Shown: positions 18,005 through 28,019, counted from the stretch's first letter. The stretch is DNA of 64,000 nucleotides from Gracilibacillus caseinilyticus (GCF_022919115.1 NZ_CP095072.1:620001-684000), one strand, 5' to 3'. A program made the numbers and translations. Notes: a model not told the origin generated them from the sequence alone.

Positions 18005-18665
18005 ATTTTATATCTTCTGTGATAACACCTAGTTGTTTGGATTTCAATACCGCTTCTGCTCTTGTTTTGACTCGAAGCTTCTTAAAAATCTCAGTCAAAT
18101 GATATTCGATCGTTCGAGGACTCTTAAAGAAGCACTCTGCAATTTCTTTATTACTCTTCCCTTTTGCCACTTCTGTTAGAATATCCTGCTCTTTCGAACT
18201 GATAGATACCTCATTTGTTTGTTCCACACTATTTTTTTGTTTTTCATGCACACGAATTTCTACTTTTCGCAATTGCTCCAACAACGAAACCGGAACAATT
18301 GCTTTGTCTTCTATCCCATAACGAATGGCTTGTATAAGTTCCTCTCTTGAAGCTGTTTTACTAATAAAACCTGTGACTCCAGCTTCCATTAATGTATTAA
18401 AATACGGTCCCACATCATGTCCAGTATAGATTAAAATCGGAGATGTCTTGCCCATCGAACGTACCTGCTTCGTCAGCTCAATTCCGTTCATTCCATCCAT
18501 TCGTAAATCAAATAACATGATGGTAAAGTCTTCATCTTTCAATATTTCAATCGCTTTGCCAGGACTATCGGCGATGGTTACTTCCATATCGTCTTCTTTT
18601 TCAATGATTAACTTAGAACCCTCTCCTATCACTGGATGATCATCCACTAACATAATTGAAATCAA
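18003..18665 (-). CDS. comA: ComA-like response regulator
   Basis: About 220 residues. Receiver domain (1-120): acidic pair in LVDDHP, phospho-Asp in MLFDLRMDG, Lys in ISKTAS. C-terminal LuxR-type HTH (about 155-215) with KGKSNKEIAECFFKSPRTIEYHL. The start is likely TTG 18665 with GGAGGG upstream; ATG 18680 overlaps the comP stop and has no site. It would be phosphorylated by the adjacent kinase and activate quorum-responsive promoters. Assignment rests on the comQ-comX-comP-comA order as well as the sequence. Confidence 0.88.
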   Translation of the reverse strand: MISIMLVDDHPVIGEGSKLIIEKEDDMEVTIADSPGKAIEILKDEDFTIMLFDLRMDGMNGIELTKQVRSMGKTSPILIYTGHDVGPYFNTLMEAGVTGFISKTASREELIQAIRYGIEDKAIVPVSLLEQLRKVEIRVHEKQKNSVEQTNEVSISSKEQDILTEVAKGKSNKEIAECFFKSPRTIEYHLTEIFKKLRVKTRAEAVLKSKQLGVITEDIK

Positions 18666-18679
18666 TACGATCCCTCCCA

Positions 18680-20988
18680 TTACATCACGTCAGAGTAATG
18701 TCTTATTTCTAAATCCGTTTCAAGTAAAATAGCAACCTCCACACCAGTATTTTCAGAGGAAAACACCTCCATATTACCTCGAATACTATTAACACGTTGT
18801 CTAATACCTACAAGGCCCATATGTTTTCCTGAATGGTAGGATGTGTTGGGTGGAAAACCTACTCCGTCATCTTTATATGTCAAAAATACTGCGTTGCCCT
18901 CACTTTTCATCTCTATTACAATCTGGCTTGCTCCGGAATGCTTGGATGCATTATTTAATAATTCCTGCACCACCCGGTAAATAACCAGAGCTTGATCATC
19001 TTCAAGATTCACCTTGAAGTCATGGGATATAAATTCAATAGCAAAACTTTCGCGAGAGCGATATTGCTGAATTAAATAGGATAATGCTTCGATAATTCCC
19101 GTTTCCTTCAAGAAAGGCGGTCTTAATAACGTACAAGTCTCACGAATTTGCTCCACAACACCCAGCAAACCTTGGCGCATATCCGTTAACGGCGCTCTAA
19201 CAGAATCCGGCAACTGATCCTCTTCGAGTAATTCTTCCACTTTCCTATACCAGACTAATTGTTCTTGCAGGGCAGAATCGTGTAGATCTGAAGATAATCT
19301 TGTCCGTTCTTTTTCAGACAGTCTAAATAATAACCTTAACATCCAGGGTGGCATTGCCTGGTCATTATCCAGCGATTGCTTCATATCCTCCGTTACACCC
19401 TCTATCAATTGGAAGTTTTCATAGACAATACTCGTATAATGCACTAGCATTTTTAGCCAGCTCTGCTCATCCCTGTTAAATGGTGTAAAGTTCGCCTTTC
19501 GTTGTATCCATAGTACATGAATAGAATCATGCTGCTCACTGATGATGTAACATAATCCTCCTTCAATGGAGAATTGTGAGCCAATTGAAATCATAGGGTT
19601 ATAATACTTTATGTAAATTTCAATTAAGCCTTCTGGATATATATTATCACCAGCAGACAGTTCTGTATTTACTCCTTTTTTATCAAACTTTATAAGCGAG
19701 ACTTTTTGGATTGGGAGTACTTCTCTTATTTCTTTGATTAACCGTTTATCCAGTTCCTCTCTCTTTACGATTTTTGCAATATCATAAGAATAACGATCAA
19801 GATTAAACTTGTCCTTAAATAATCGATGCCTAATATTGAATTTCTCTTCTAAGTAAAAAATAATAATTAGTGATCCGTAAGTTAAGATAGTGACTCTTGC
19901 CCATTCTATAAAAGATAAATTAGTGAAGAACAGCATTATTCCAATAATAATTCCTGTGAGTATCAATGATATAAACGCATAATACCTTAAACGACTATTG
20001 ATAAAATCAATATCAAACACTTGATCCATGATCACTAAGTATAGAAAAAACACAGGCAGAAAAATAAGGCATGCCGCCGTTAAGGATGCAGGAATTAATT
20101 CCACACCAAATATCGTATTTGGTAAAGCAGTTAAAAAGATAAAAGGAAAAAACGATACGACAATTCCAAAAATAGCATTCTGTAAAATTGGTTTTTGAAC
20201 CATTTTTCGATATTTAAAATAATGATAAATAAGAACGACAAAGCTCAGTAAAATTTCAAAAGAAAATAAGAGTAATTGTGCGTTTCTAAAAAAAACATAC
20301 ATGTTTCCGACATACACAAATATCGACAACATCCCAAGTAAAACCACAAGAAGGTTTACCACATAGATGATGACCAGATATTTCATTTTCATGAATTGAA
20401 TCTGGTACTTAAAGAAATACCGATAATGAAAATGAATAAACAAGGCCGGCACCATCATCATTGATAAACTGTTCATAATACGTGCAAACGAATCCGTACG
20501 AGCGGAAGCCCCTGCGCTGACATAACAAAGGCCAACAGCGATAAAAAAAGCCACTAAAATGAAAACCACTTTATTGTCACGTTTCTTACAATAAATATAA
20601 ACAGAAAAACCAAAAAGCACTAAAAATGCTAGCAATGGCAATAACGTATGGTATAAAAGAGTATTATAATTCCTTGGCACTTGCACTTCAAACTCCAGTA
20701 AACTTCCATTACGCAGGACTTTCATTTGATCGAGATGCCCAACCACTCCATACTGTTTAATAAAATGAAATGACTCCGGGTTTTTCCCATTGATTTCCGT
20801 AATAATATCGCCAGTTTCGACCTTTCTTTGTGCCGCCCATCCAATTGAGTCTACTTTGGTAATTTTCCATTGTCCATCAGTAGTTTCCTTCACATTCAGC
20901 CCTACATATGTTTTTGACACTGTGACATAAGTCATATATAGGCCAATTAACAGAACAATAGCTAAAAAAAAACATATTTCTTCTTCAT
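18680..20988 (-). CDS. comP: ComP-like sensor kinase, frameshifted at its 5' end
   Basis: The kinase frame is open from ATG 20935 (751 residues). It contains a PDZ-like region near the N-terminus (about 10-80), about eight membrane helices (about 90-365), a GAF-like region, an HisKA_3 box SSDLHDSALQEQ and an HATPase (QELLNNASKHSG, DDGVGFP). The only good start, ATG 20988 with AAAGGGGAT upstream, is separated from this frame by a T9 tract: nine Ts give MKKKYVFF-stop, ten Ts would give MKKKYVFFLAIVLLIGLY and continue into the kinase. So the first membrane helix is out of frame as read. It is either phase-variable, mutated, or a sequencing error. It should sense modified ComX and phosphorylate ComA. 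Confidence 0.85.
20964..20972 (-). repeat. T9 homopolymer in comP codons 6-9
   Basis: Nine consecutive A on the plus strand (T on the coding strand). One base short of the in-frame length, directly after the fifth codon of the best comP start. Confidence 0.85.
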
Positions 20989-21078
20989 ATCAATCCCCTT
21001 TCCTTGAAAAAAATGATGATAGCTTGTTTGTTTCAATATCTATTCATTGCAACACTAAATCTTCTAAATAGTGAAACG

Positions 21079-21108
21079 AAAAAGCCAGAGAACCTCTGGC
21101 TTTTTTCA
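21079..21108 (-). terminator. Hairpin terminator between comX and comP
   Basis: AAAGCCAGAG-GTT-CTCTGGCTTTTT on the minus strand. It would limit comP-comA transcription from the comQX promoter or create a processing point. Confidence 0.75.
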
Positions 21109-21124
21109 TAGAATGTATACGATT

Positions 21125-21301
21125 TTACTGCCAATAGCAATTCTTTGCCTGCAGTTGCTGAGTACTGTTATTATCAGAAACAACGTCCAACACTGCCGCT
21201 TTCTCCATCTCTGAAACACCGGATAGTTCAAGCTTTCCCTCTTTTAACCTTTTGATCAGATCAGGATTCTTAACTAACTTTTCTACTACATTTTGTAACA
21301 T
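21125..21301 (-). CDS. comX: ComX pheromone precursor
   Basis: A 58-residue open frame between comQ and comP, starting ATG 21301 behind GGAGGAGAAAG. It begins MLQNVVEKLVKNPDLIKRL, matching the conserved leader of ComX precursors, and ends AKNCYWQ with the single Trp two residues from the C-terminus. In known ComX peptides such a Trp is geranylated or farnesylated by ComQ, and the C-terminal peptide is exported and sensed by ComP. The mature length is not predictable here. Position and Trp make the call good despite low sequence conservation expected for the family. Confidence 0.88.
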   Translation of the reverse strand: MLQNVVEKLVKNPDLIKRLKEGKLELSGVSEMEKAAVLDVVSDNNSTQQLQAKNCYWQ

Positions 21302-21319
21302 ACTTTCTCCTCCTTATTT

Positions 21320-22216
21320 TTATATTTGCTCTAAATACTCCTGCATGCCATCTTTCCAATCTTGGCTAACCTGCAGGTCCAACATTCTTTCTAATGCTTT
21401 TCTCTGGTACAGGCGTTTTAACACTTTGACATATGACACAACCGGTGAATGATAAATCCACTGAAACAACTCCTCTTCCCTCTGCACCATAAACTTCTTG
21501 TCTACCTTGCCAGCATAATAAGCCCGTATCCAATCTGCTTCTCGATCACTTTCCTTTGCAAGTAACATGATTGGGAGAGTCCATTGCTTATGCAATAAAT
21601 CATTCTTGGTGTCCAGTCGGAGCAATCCATCGATATCATTTGCTAATTGCGCTGCAACTCCGAAGTTTTCTGAGTAATCCTGAATAATCTCATGTTGTCT
21701 TGTGCACTGAAGGGTTGCTCCAATAAGTGTCGCACAAGCCATTAAGGATCCTGATTTATCTTTCATCATGCTAACAAATTCTTCTTCGGTAGCACAAGAA
21801 CACTGCAGATCTTTATGTTGACCTTCTACCGCACGCAATACCTGTTCATCTAAATACTGAAGTGCTTGCATCTTTACCTCGTTATCAAAACGAGATTGTC
21901 TCAGGACAAGTGTACTTAACATTAAAAAACCCGTTGATATATTCATAGAAGTAGACAAAGACACCAGAGACCAAGGCTTCTCCTTATCATCTTGATCCTG
22001 TAAATCATCAAGTATATCCAAAGCCAGCATCAAAAACTCTATTGCCGCTGAAGCATGGACAATCCCTTTACTCTTGTCATCCACGTCCATATGATAATGA
22101 AACTGAGTTAAAGACGAGAAAGAAAAACCTTCTTGATTCTTGTATAATATGTAAGAAATTGCATATTCCTTCAGGTCATCATTATCCAAATGTGTATTCA
22201 CCGTCCTAAGCATCAC
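21320..22216 (-). CDS. comQ: ComQ isoprenyl transferase
   Basis: 298 residues, normal for ComQ. A polyprenyl-synthase fold: first Asp-rich motif in LDILDDLQDQD (about residue 68), second region ANDIDGLLRLDTKND (about 192). It attaches an isoprenoid to the Trp of ComX. It ends 18 bp before comX starts. The start is uncertain: ATG 22216 or 22213 with a weak AAGAAG upstream; the frame stays open about 50 bp further upstream without a standard start. Confidence 0.9.
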   Translation of the reverse strand: MMLRTVNTHLDNDDLKEYAISYILYKNQEGFSFSSLTQFHYHMDVDDKSKGIVHASAAIEFLMLALDILDDLQDQDDKEKPWSLVSLSTSMNISTGFLMLSTLVLRQSRFDNEVKMQALQYLDEQVLRAVEGQHKDLQCSCATEEEFVSMMKDKSGSLMACATLIGATLQCTRQHEIIQDYSENFGVAAQLANDIDGLLRLDTKNDLLHKQWTLPIMLLAKESDREADWIRAYYAGKVDKKFMVQREEELFQWIYHSPVVSYVKVLKRLYQRKALERMLDLQVSQDWKDGMQEYLEQI

Positions 22217-22942
22217 TTCTTTTATTTCATCAGATGGATAATGTGGAATCGAAATAAGGTGTCACCCCTTCTTTCTATTTAAATTCATGATTAGCTTATC
22301 ATAGTCTATTATCCAAAAAAAAGGTTCTTAAGTACTGTTTAAAAAATCTTAGAATGTCCTTTCATCCCTTCCTATTTCTCATCTGCGCCTCTCTTTGGAA
22401 GCGCACACAAAAGTACTTCGTATTACAAAGACTTAATATTCTTGTAACAATGGAGAGGCAGAAGTAACTAAGATATAAATTAACAACAATCACCAAAAAA
22501 GGTAGACCCAAAATACATGATAAACATGTTGTCTACCTTTTGAGGTAATGCCATTATTTCATTCACTTTAAATTTTTGTTACTTTTCAACCTTAATTAAT
22601 TCGTCTTTTCTTCATTCAGAATAGTCATTATAAGGACGTGTTAAAATATCTAAAAATTTTACATTATTTGTATAAAAAAAGAGCTTTAAATCACATTTAT
22701 TCTAACTAATATTGAATTGTTAATTTTATATTAATTCAATAAAATAAGATGATTTTGCTTCATAAATGCTATTCATGATCTTTATTTGATTAACAGTTTA
22801 CCTACTTTCACTTTTTCTTTTTCGTTTTGCAAAGAGTTCTTGTAGTTATTGTAAATCCTCTGATTCTGCTCTATTTATCCTTTAAAAGAAAAGGAGGTTA
22901 GTATGCTATGATATCTGTCTCTATCAGTTAAATCAAAATGTT
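22217..22942. promoter_or_regulatory. Gene-free region upstream of comQ with a minus-strand hairpin
   Basis: No gene seen. At 22498-22544 a long stem (AAAGGTAGAC and GTCTACCTTT) is followed on the minus strand by T6, so it looks like a terminator for a leftward transcript that has no visible gene. It could equally be a leader hairpin of comQ. The comQ promoter must lie between it and 22217; AT-richness prevents a firm call. Confidence 0.4.
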
Positions 22943-23370
22943 ATGGAATTCTCTCGTGTGAAGGATCTTCTCGGTAATATGTTGTTTCAAATAGCACCAA
23001 TAAAAAATAAATCAGAAGTAGAAGTACAATCTGGTGAAGGCAAGACTCTTTATTGCGCAACAAAGAAAACTCCTATCTTCAAGATGAATTATGCGTTTGA
23101 AGATGTACAGTCTAACACTACTTTTACTATGAAGAAAAACATAATTTGCTGGTAAAGTAACATTTCATTATTCAGCATAATGATTTTACGGTGGCCATTA
23201 AGAAGAATAATAATGACTGGGCAAGTTTTTATGAGGACGATGTCGAAGTGGCAAGATGGTTATTTCACTTACATGAAGGAAACATACATCACGTACAAAT
23301 TGAACGTAATGCAACGATTCAATCTCCGGGTTTCTATATTTTCATCGCACAATTAATATCCTCTTCTTAG
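22943..23370 (+). pseudogene. Decayed small protein gene, possibly tubby-C-like
   Basis: An open frame 22943-23155 (MEFSRVKDLL...) loses its frame near 23130. The continuation is readable in another frame (FIIQHNDFTVAIKKNN ... LHEGNIHHVQIERNAT) with an in-frame TAA near 23158 and a stop near 23370. Both a frameshift and a stop are needed to join them. The pattern recalls tubby-C/LURP-like small proteins of Bacillales, but the match is weak. Confidence 0.45.
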
Positions 23371-23469
23371 TCATATTCAAAAATTGCTACGGTTAAGGTA
23401 TTCTTGCTTTCATTTTTAAATAGTTAATGTGCTGTTATACGGCTTTATATGAAATATAAAAAAAGAAAA

Positions 23470-23527
23470 AAAGCAGTCCATTTTGAAATACCTGTCTGTT
23501 TGCTGTATTCCAAAACGGAACTACTTT
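23470..23527 (-). terminator. Terminator after the ydcC-like gene
   Basis: Minus strand: AGTTCCGTTTTGGAATA pairs imperfectly with TATTTCAAAATGGACT across a 15-nt loop, then T7. Confidence 0.75.
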
Positions 23528-23531
23528 ATTT

Positions 23532-24551
23532 TTATTTCGTTGCCTCTTCTGTTGTCATCGAGCTTGCTACTTCTTGCATTTCTTCTTTTGTTAATTGTTC
23601 ACTAGCCAAATAGTAATTAACCCCTTGATAATGCCATTCTAAAGAGGAATTCGTCTGGGCACCTACAGTGAAACCTAAGTCAACAGGCTCACCATTCACT
23701 GATTCAGGTGATGCTGCACTGGTAGGCATAACATCCACTGTTTCTTGAATAATGGTGTAATTCTTTTCACCTTGATAAGATAAAATAACACGTTTGCCGT
23801 TTTCTAGATCCATTTGATTCTCTTCTACTAATTCAGAGCCCATGTTTGCTGAAGGATACAGCACAGACAGTTGTTTCGGCATATCTTCCTGCGCCATTAC
23901 CGGTACACCGAAGATACTGCTTGTCATGTTTGTCTCCATATCAAACGTATTATCAGGTAACTCTGGATCTAATTCGAAGCTTGTGAACTCTACTTCTACC
24001 AATGTATTTTTATCACGATCCAGGACCTCAACTAATACAGGTGCATAAGTTTTCTTATCGAAGTAAATTGTTTGGTATGGTAAATTGCTGTTGCTCTCAT
24101 AGCTTGTTTTCGTTTCAAACACATAATAATTATCTGTTGCTGTGAAAGTTGCTTCACTGTCATCTACTAAGTCCTGAATAAGTGATTGGAACAAATATGG
24201 CTGGCTGTTGTTCGCTGGCCATTCACTTTGGAACTTAAAGCTTTTATTCAATGCTGGCGTCAGAACAAATACACCGTCATCATTACGTAAAATGATTTGA
24301 CTGCTTTCCTCATCATTCTCATTTTTTAACAAAACACGGTAGAAATCTTTTTTCTTGTGTGTGACATCAACACGATAAACCTGATCTTCTTTTCCTGTTT
24401 TCAAGGTCATCATCGACTGTGACTGATAAGCACTCATATTCTCTGCCATGCTTTCCAATTTTTCCACCACATCATCTTTCGATTTGTCCCCACAAGCGCT
24501 TAATACAATTAACAAAATAATCCCCATTATTATGCTTGTATATTTTTTCAT
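23532..24551 (-). CDS. ydcC: YdcC-like LolA-fold lipoprotein
   Basis: 339 residues from ATG 24551 (AAGGAGAG upstream). Lipobox VLSACG at about residue 20 gives a membrane-anchored lipoprotein. The rest looks like the LolA/LolB outer-membrane lipoprotein-sorting fold, as in Bacillus subtilis YdcC, which is linked to acpS and expressed during sporulation there. It follows the NAD(P)HX repair gene and acpS. In Bacillus subtilis alr would come next; here the comQXPA and EPS block intervenes. Confidence 0.85.
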   Translation of the reverse strand: MKKYTSIIMGIILLIVLSACGDKSKDDVVEKLESMAENMSAYQSQSMMTLKTGKEDQVYRVDVTHKKKDFYRVLLKNENDEESSQIILRNDDGVFVLTPALNKSFKFQSEWPANNSQPYLFQSLIQDLVDDSEATFTATDNYYVFETKTSYESNSNLPYQTIYFDKKTYAPVLVEVLDRDKNTLVEVEFTSFELDPELPDNTFDMETNMTSSIFGVPVMAQEDMPKQLSVLYPSANMGSELVEENQMDLENGKRVILSYQGEKNYTIIQETVDVMPTSAASPESVNGEPVDLGFTVGAQTNSSLEWHYQGVNYYLASEQLTKEEMQEVASSMTTEEATK

Positions 24552-24605
24552 CGCGACATCTCTCCTTTGTCTCATCTGAGTGGACAAAGGGAACACGATC
24601 ACACG

Positions 24606-26117
24606 TTAAGACAATGTACGAAATACTTGCGATAGTCCTTCAATCACATCGGTAGCCAGCAAGTCGATTTCTGAATGTTTTTCCTCCACCAGATATTCTG
24701 CTGAGGTTCCATGCAGATAACAACCATTTGCCAAAGCGATCAAGACATCCTGATGTTGCATTAACATCGTTAACAGAATTCCTGACAGAACATCACCTGT
24801 TCCACCTTTTGCTAACCCTGCGTTACCTTGATCACTTACAATTTGATCACCATCGGGTGCGGTTATAACCGTATTCTTCCCTTTAAGCACCACATAGACT
24901 TGATGCTGCTGGGCAAATTGCCTAGAAATTGAAAAAGGATGTTGTTTTAATTCTGCAACAGATCGGTCTGTTAACATCGCCATTTCACCAAAATGGGGCG
25001 TTATGACAGTCGGTGCGTCTCGTTTCACTTGTGAGCCTAACAAGTCTTTCCATTGATATAAGCCATCAGCGTCAATCAGTACAGGGCATGTCGTCGATTC
25101 CAACAACTCGAGTAGCATCGTCGCTTTGTCTCTTCCTATTCCCATTCCAAAAGCGATTGCGTCCATTTGTTGGAATGCTTCCATATCGCGCGATTGGAAG
25201 CCCCCGCTAAAACCTTCCAGCAAATGATACGTAGCCTCTACACATTGACTGGCCACGATCGGTACATTCTCCCTAACAGTTGCAACGGTAAGCAAGCCTG
25301 CTCCTGAGCGAAGTGCTGCTCTGGCTGACAGAAGAATAGAACCAGGCATCATGGCTTGTCCGCCTATCACCATGCCTTTACCGTTCGATCCTTTATGTGC
25401 ATACAGGTCCCGTTTCGGAAAAGATGCCAATACATCTTTCTTACACCAAAGACGATTAGGGTTACACGACTGGTGTGCAGCATCTGGAATACCTATGTTA
25501 ACTACTTGCCACTTTCCATAGTACCGACTCATATCTTCTAAGAACACTGTCATTTTTGGCGCATCAATGATATACGTCAAGTCAGCAATAATAGCTTTAT
25601 CAACATGGATTCCTTCATTTGCTGGCAAACCACTTGGAATATCGATAGCAACGCTTACTAATCCTGATTGATTGATCACATCGATGAAGCTTCGTATCGG
25701 CTCACGAATTTCACCCGAAACCCCTATTCCGAGAATTGCGTCAATCACAATGTCAGCTGCACGCAAATATTGTTCCAGCTCAAATGGGTCTGTGACACGA
25801 TACAATTGATGAGAAGTATTTAACCATAATTGCTTATGAAAGGCTGCATCCCCTTTTATTTTTTCGTCAGCCACTAGTTGAAAAACCGTCACATCAAACC
25901 CTACTTCTACTAAATAACGTGCGATAACAAAGCCATCTCCGCCATTATTCCCACTTCCAACTAAAACTGCCGTTTTTTCACGCTCTGTAAATGTCTGACT
26001 AATTTGTTGTGCCACCTGTGATCCGGCATTCTCCATCAGAATCTTTCCTTCGATTCCCCCTTTTTCTATCGCATACCGATCTATTTCGTACATTTCTTCC
26101 GCGGTTACGATGTACAT
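24606..26117 (-). CDS. nnr: Bifunctional NAD(P)HX epimerase/dehydratase
   Basis: 503 residues from ATG 26117 (GGAGGG upstream). The N-terminal YjeF/NnrE epimerase domain spans about 1-215 (SGNNGGDGFVIARYL). The C-terminal NnrD ADP-dependent dehydratase, a ribokinase-like fold, spans about 225-500 (GNAGLAKGGTGDVLSGI). It repairs hydrated NADH and NADPH. It lies between acpS and ydcC, a common arrangement in Bacillaceae. Confidence 0.96.
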   Translation of the reverse strand: MYIVTAEEMYEIDRYAIEKGGIEGKILMENAGSQVAQQISQTFTEREKTAVLVGSGNNGGDGFVIARYLVEVGFDVTVFQLVADEKIKGDAAFHKQLWLNTSHQLYRVTDPFELEQYLRAADIVIDAILGIGVSGEIREPIRSFIDVINQSGLVSVAIDIPSGLPANEGIHVDKAIIADLTYIIDAPKMTVFLEDMSRYYGKWQVVNIGIPDAAHQSCNPNRLWCKKDVLASFPKRDLYAHKGSNGKGMVIGGQAMMPGSILLSARAALRSGAGLLTVATVRENVPIVASQCVEATYHLLEGFSGGFQSRDMEAFQQMDAIAFGMGIGRDKATMLLELLESTTCPVLIDADGLYQWKDLLGSQVKRDAPTVITPHFGEMAMLTDRSVAELKQHPFSISRQFAQQHQVYVVLKGKNTVITAPDGDQIVSDQGNAGLAKGGTGDVLSGILLTMLMQHQDVLIALANGCYLHGTSAEYLVEEKHSEIDLLATDVIEGLSQVFRTLS

Positions 26118-26174
26118 CTTGTTCCCTCCTACCCGCACTAAAATATTATGAGACAACCTCCTTTAATATGCAGA

Positions 26175-26531
26175 TTATGCTTCAATTATTACTTGAGCAA
26201 TTGCATATTGTTCACTGTGAGAGATTGATATAAAGCACTTTTGACCTGTTAAAACATTCGAATTCAAAACTGGTGCACCGGACGAATTATTAATAATTTC
26301 TATATCTTGAAAACTTAATTTACCAAGACCGGTACCAATTGCTTTCGCAAAAGCTTCTTTGGCAGCGAATCTGCCAGCTATGTATTCAATACGTCTTATC
26401 TCAGATCGTAATGCCTCAGCTGCTTCTCTTTCACTATTTGTAAGTACACGTTCTATCATCCGTGGCTGCCTTTCCAGCATTCCCTTTATTCTGGAAAGTT
26501 CCACGATATCAACACCTATCCCTTGTATCAT
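26175..26531 (-). CDS. acpS: Holo-[acyl-carrier-protein] synthase
   Basis: 118 residues from ATG 26531. It transfers phosphopantetheine from CoA to ACP. GIGVDIVELSRIK at the N-terminus carries the Mg-binding Asp, and GRFAAKEAFAKAIGTG is the family signature. First gene of the acpS-nnr-ydcC run. Its upstream region is filled by a 140-bp hairpin element, so its promoter must lie inside or beyond that element. Confidence 0.97.
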   Translation of the reverse strand: MIQGIGVDIVELSRIKGMLERQPRMIERVLTNSEREAAEALRSEIRRIEYIAGRFAAKEAFAKAIGTGLGKLSFQDIEIINNSSGAPVLNSNVLTGQKCFISISHSEQYAIAQVIIEA

Positions 26532-26543
26532 CCTCATCACTCC

Positions 26544-26687
26544 ATTTATCACGGCGTTAACCGTCCGTAATACCCCCACTTCAAGATTCGAGCTAAGTGG
26601 GGGATAAACGGACGATAACTTCCTGATAAGTTTCGCTAGCAATCAGTGGGGGCCAAAACCCCCACTGATTGAAGTCTCACTTTATAC
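26544..26687 (+). repeat. Hairpin-rich interspersed element, copy 1 (inverted partner at 32863)
   Basis: Two strong hairpins: CGTCCGT-AATA-CCCCCACTT paired with AAGTGGGGG-ATAA-ACGGACG, and AATCAGTGGGGG paired with CCCCCACTGATT. The same sequence, nearly base for base, occurs in opposite orientation at 32863-33014 with a 12-bp longer loop in the first hairpin. The structure recalls non-autonomous IS200/IS605-derived elements; that assignment is inference. Confidence 0.85.
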
Positions 26688-26795
26688 CGATAGTATAGCT
26701 TATTTCACCTGAGAATTAAAACGGATACTTCTACTATAAAAAACAGTTCCCTGTATGCTAAAATAATAATCATTAACAGACAAAGGGAGAATCGT

Positions 26796-27557
26796 ATGTT
26801 TATTAGGACAGAGAATTTTCGAGAGTTTTTAAAATTTTATCCAGTTGTTTCTTTCATCATAATAATCCAGCTTATCCTTTGGGTACTGATTTCTTTCGTA
26901 CCCTTTATAGGTGAATGGATTTATGCAATGGGCATTGGCTGGAATGGATTAGTCGCACAAGGGCAATATTGGCGAGTAGTGACACCGATATTTTTACATG
27001 CAGATTTTCCACACCTTATTTTTAATTCCTTTTCACTCGTTTTATTTGCACCTGCATTAGAAGTAATGCTAGGGAAATTAAAATTTTTGGTGGCCTACTT
27101 GGGAACTGGAATCATTGCAAACGTTCTTACTTTTATTGTTGAGCCAAGTTTCAATTATGTTCATCTTGGCGCATCTGGTGCCATCTTCGGATTATTTGGG
27201 TTATATATTTTTATGATCTTTTTTGAAAAACAACTCATTGATCCACAGAACGCCAGAATTATCCTTATCATCGCCGGGATCGGCTTAGTCATGACATTTT
27301 TCCGCGCGAACATCAATATCTCAGGTCATATCTTTGGATTCATTGCCGGTTTTGCATTTGGTCCCATTCTTTTACGTAATGTGAAACCATTCTCGCCAGT
27401 CCTCTTAAAACGACGCGTGCGAAATCAAGGCGATATTGGATTCGATCCAAACCGTTGGAACAAAAAAAGAAACCGTTATAAACCGTATCTAAAACCGATC
27501 CTATACGGCATATTGATTGTATTAATGCTGTTAGGTGTACTATCGAGCATATTGTAA
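26796..27557 (+). CDS. Rhomboid-family intramembrane serine protease
   Basis: 253 residues, six or more membrane helices. The catalytic Ser lies in LGASGAIFGLFG and the His in ISGHIFGFIAG, with the HLIFN loop before them; all rhomboid hallmarks are present. It cleaves membrane proteins within the bilayer; substrate unknown. AAAGGGAG precedes the ATG. Divergent from acpS, as ydcA is near acpS in Bacillus subtilis. A basic C-terminal tail follows residue 205. Confidence 0.92.
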   Translation: MFIRTENFREFLKFYPVVSFIIIIQLILWVLISFVPFIGEWIYAMGIGWNGLVAQGQYWRVVTPIFLHADFPHLIFNSFSLVLFAPALEVMLGKLKFLVAYLGTGIIANVLTFIVEPSFNYVHLGASGAIFGLFGLYIFMIFFEKQLIDPQNARIILIIAGIGLVMTFFRANINISGHIFGFIAGFAFGPILLRNVKPFSPVLLKRRVRNQGDIGFDPNRWNKKRNRYKPYLKPILYGILIVLMLLGVLSSIL

Positions 27558-27575
27558 CAGGAAGGAGATGGTTGT

Positions 27576-28019
27576 GTGATCGCTATTTGGCTATTCACAG
27601 TTGCCGCTGTCATTGCAGGATTCGGTATCCTGTTTGCATACAAACGTTTAATGAGGGGCTTGTCTTACCGTATTAAACGCAACGAATTCCATTTTAAAGG
27701 ATTACAAAAAGATCAAATTTCATTTTTTATTCAAATTGCTTTGATCGAAGCGATCCCTATTTTTTTGATTATATTAGGCTTTACTTTCATGGGGGGAGCA
27801 TCCATTTCACTTCCAGGCAGAATCATTCCATTATTGATTATACTGGCAGTGATTGTCACCTGCTTTCTCCAGGTTCAAAAAGCAAAGAGAGACGTAATGG
27901 AGATTGCTACAAACTTAAACGGACAGGAACTAAGCTACGTACGTTCCCTATCCTTCATCGGATACATGACGGTACTAGGAATTCCCGTCTTAGCCATCGC
28001 AGGGATATTCTTAGTCTAA
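27576..28019 (+). CDS. Small membrane protein of unknown function
   Basis: 147 residues with four predicted membrane helices (about 3-22, 47-68, 78-98 and 125-146). GTG start with GGAAGGAGAT upstream. It follows the rhomboid gene after 18 bp and is probably cotranscribed with it. The glycine-rich helices loosely recall ATP synthase c-like hairpins, but no ion-binding acid is evident. I do not recognise a family. Confidence 0.75.
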   Translation: MIAIWLFTVAAVIAGFGILFAYKRLMRGLSYRIKRNEFHFKGLQKDQISFFIQIALIEAIPIFLIILGFTFMGGASISLPGRIIPLLIILAVIVTCFLQVQKAKRDVMEIATNLNGQELSYVRSLSFIGYMTVLGIPVLAIAGIFLV

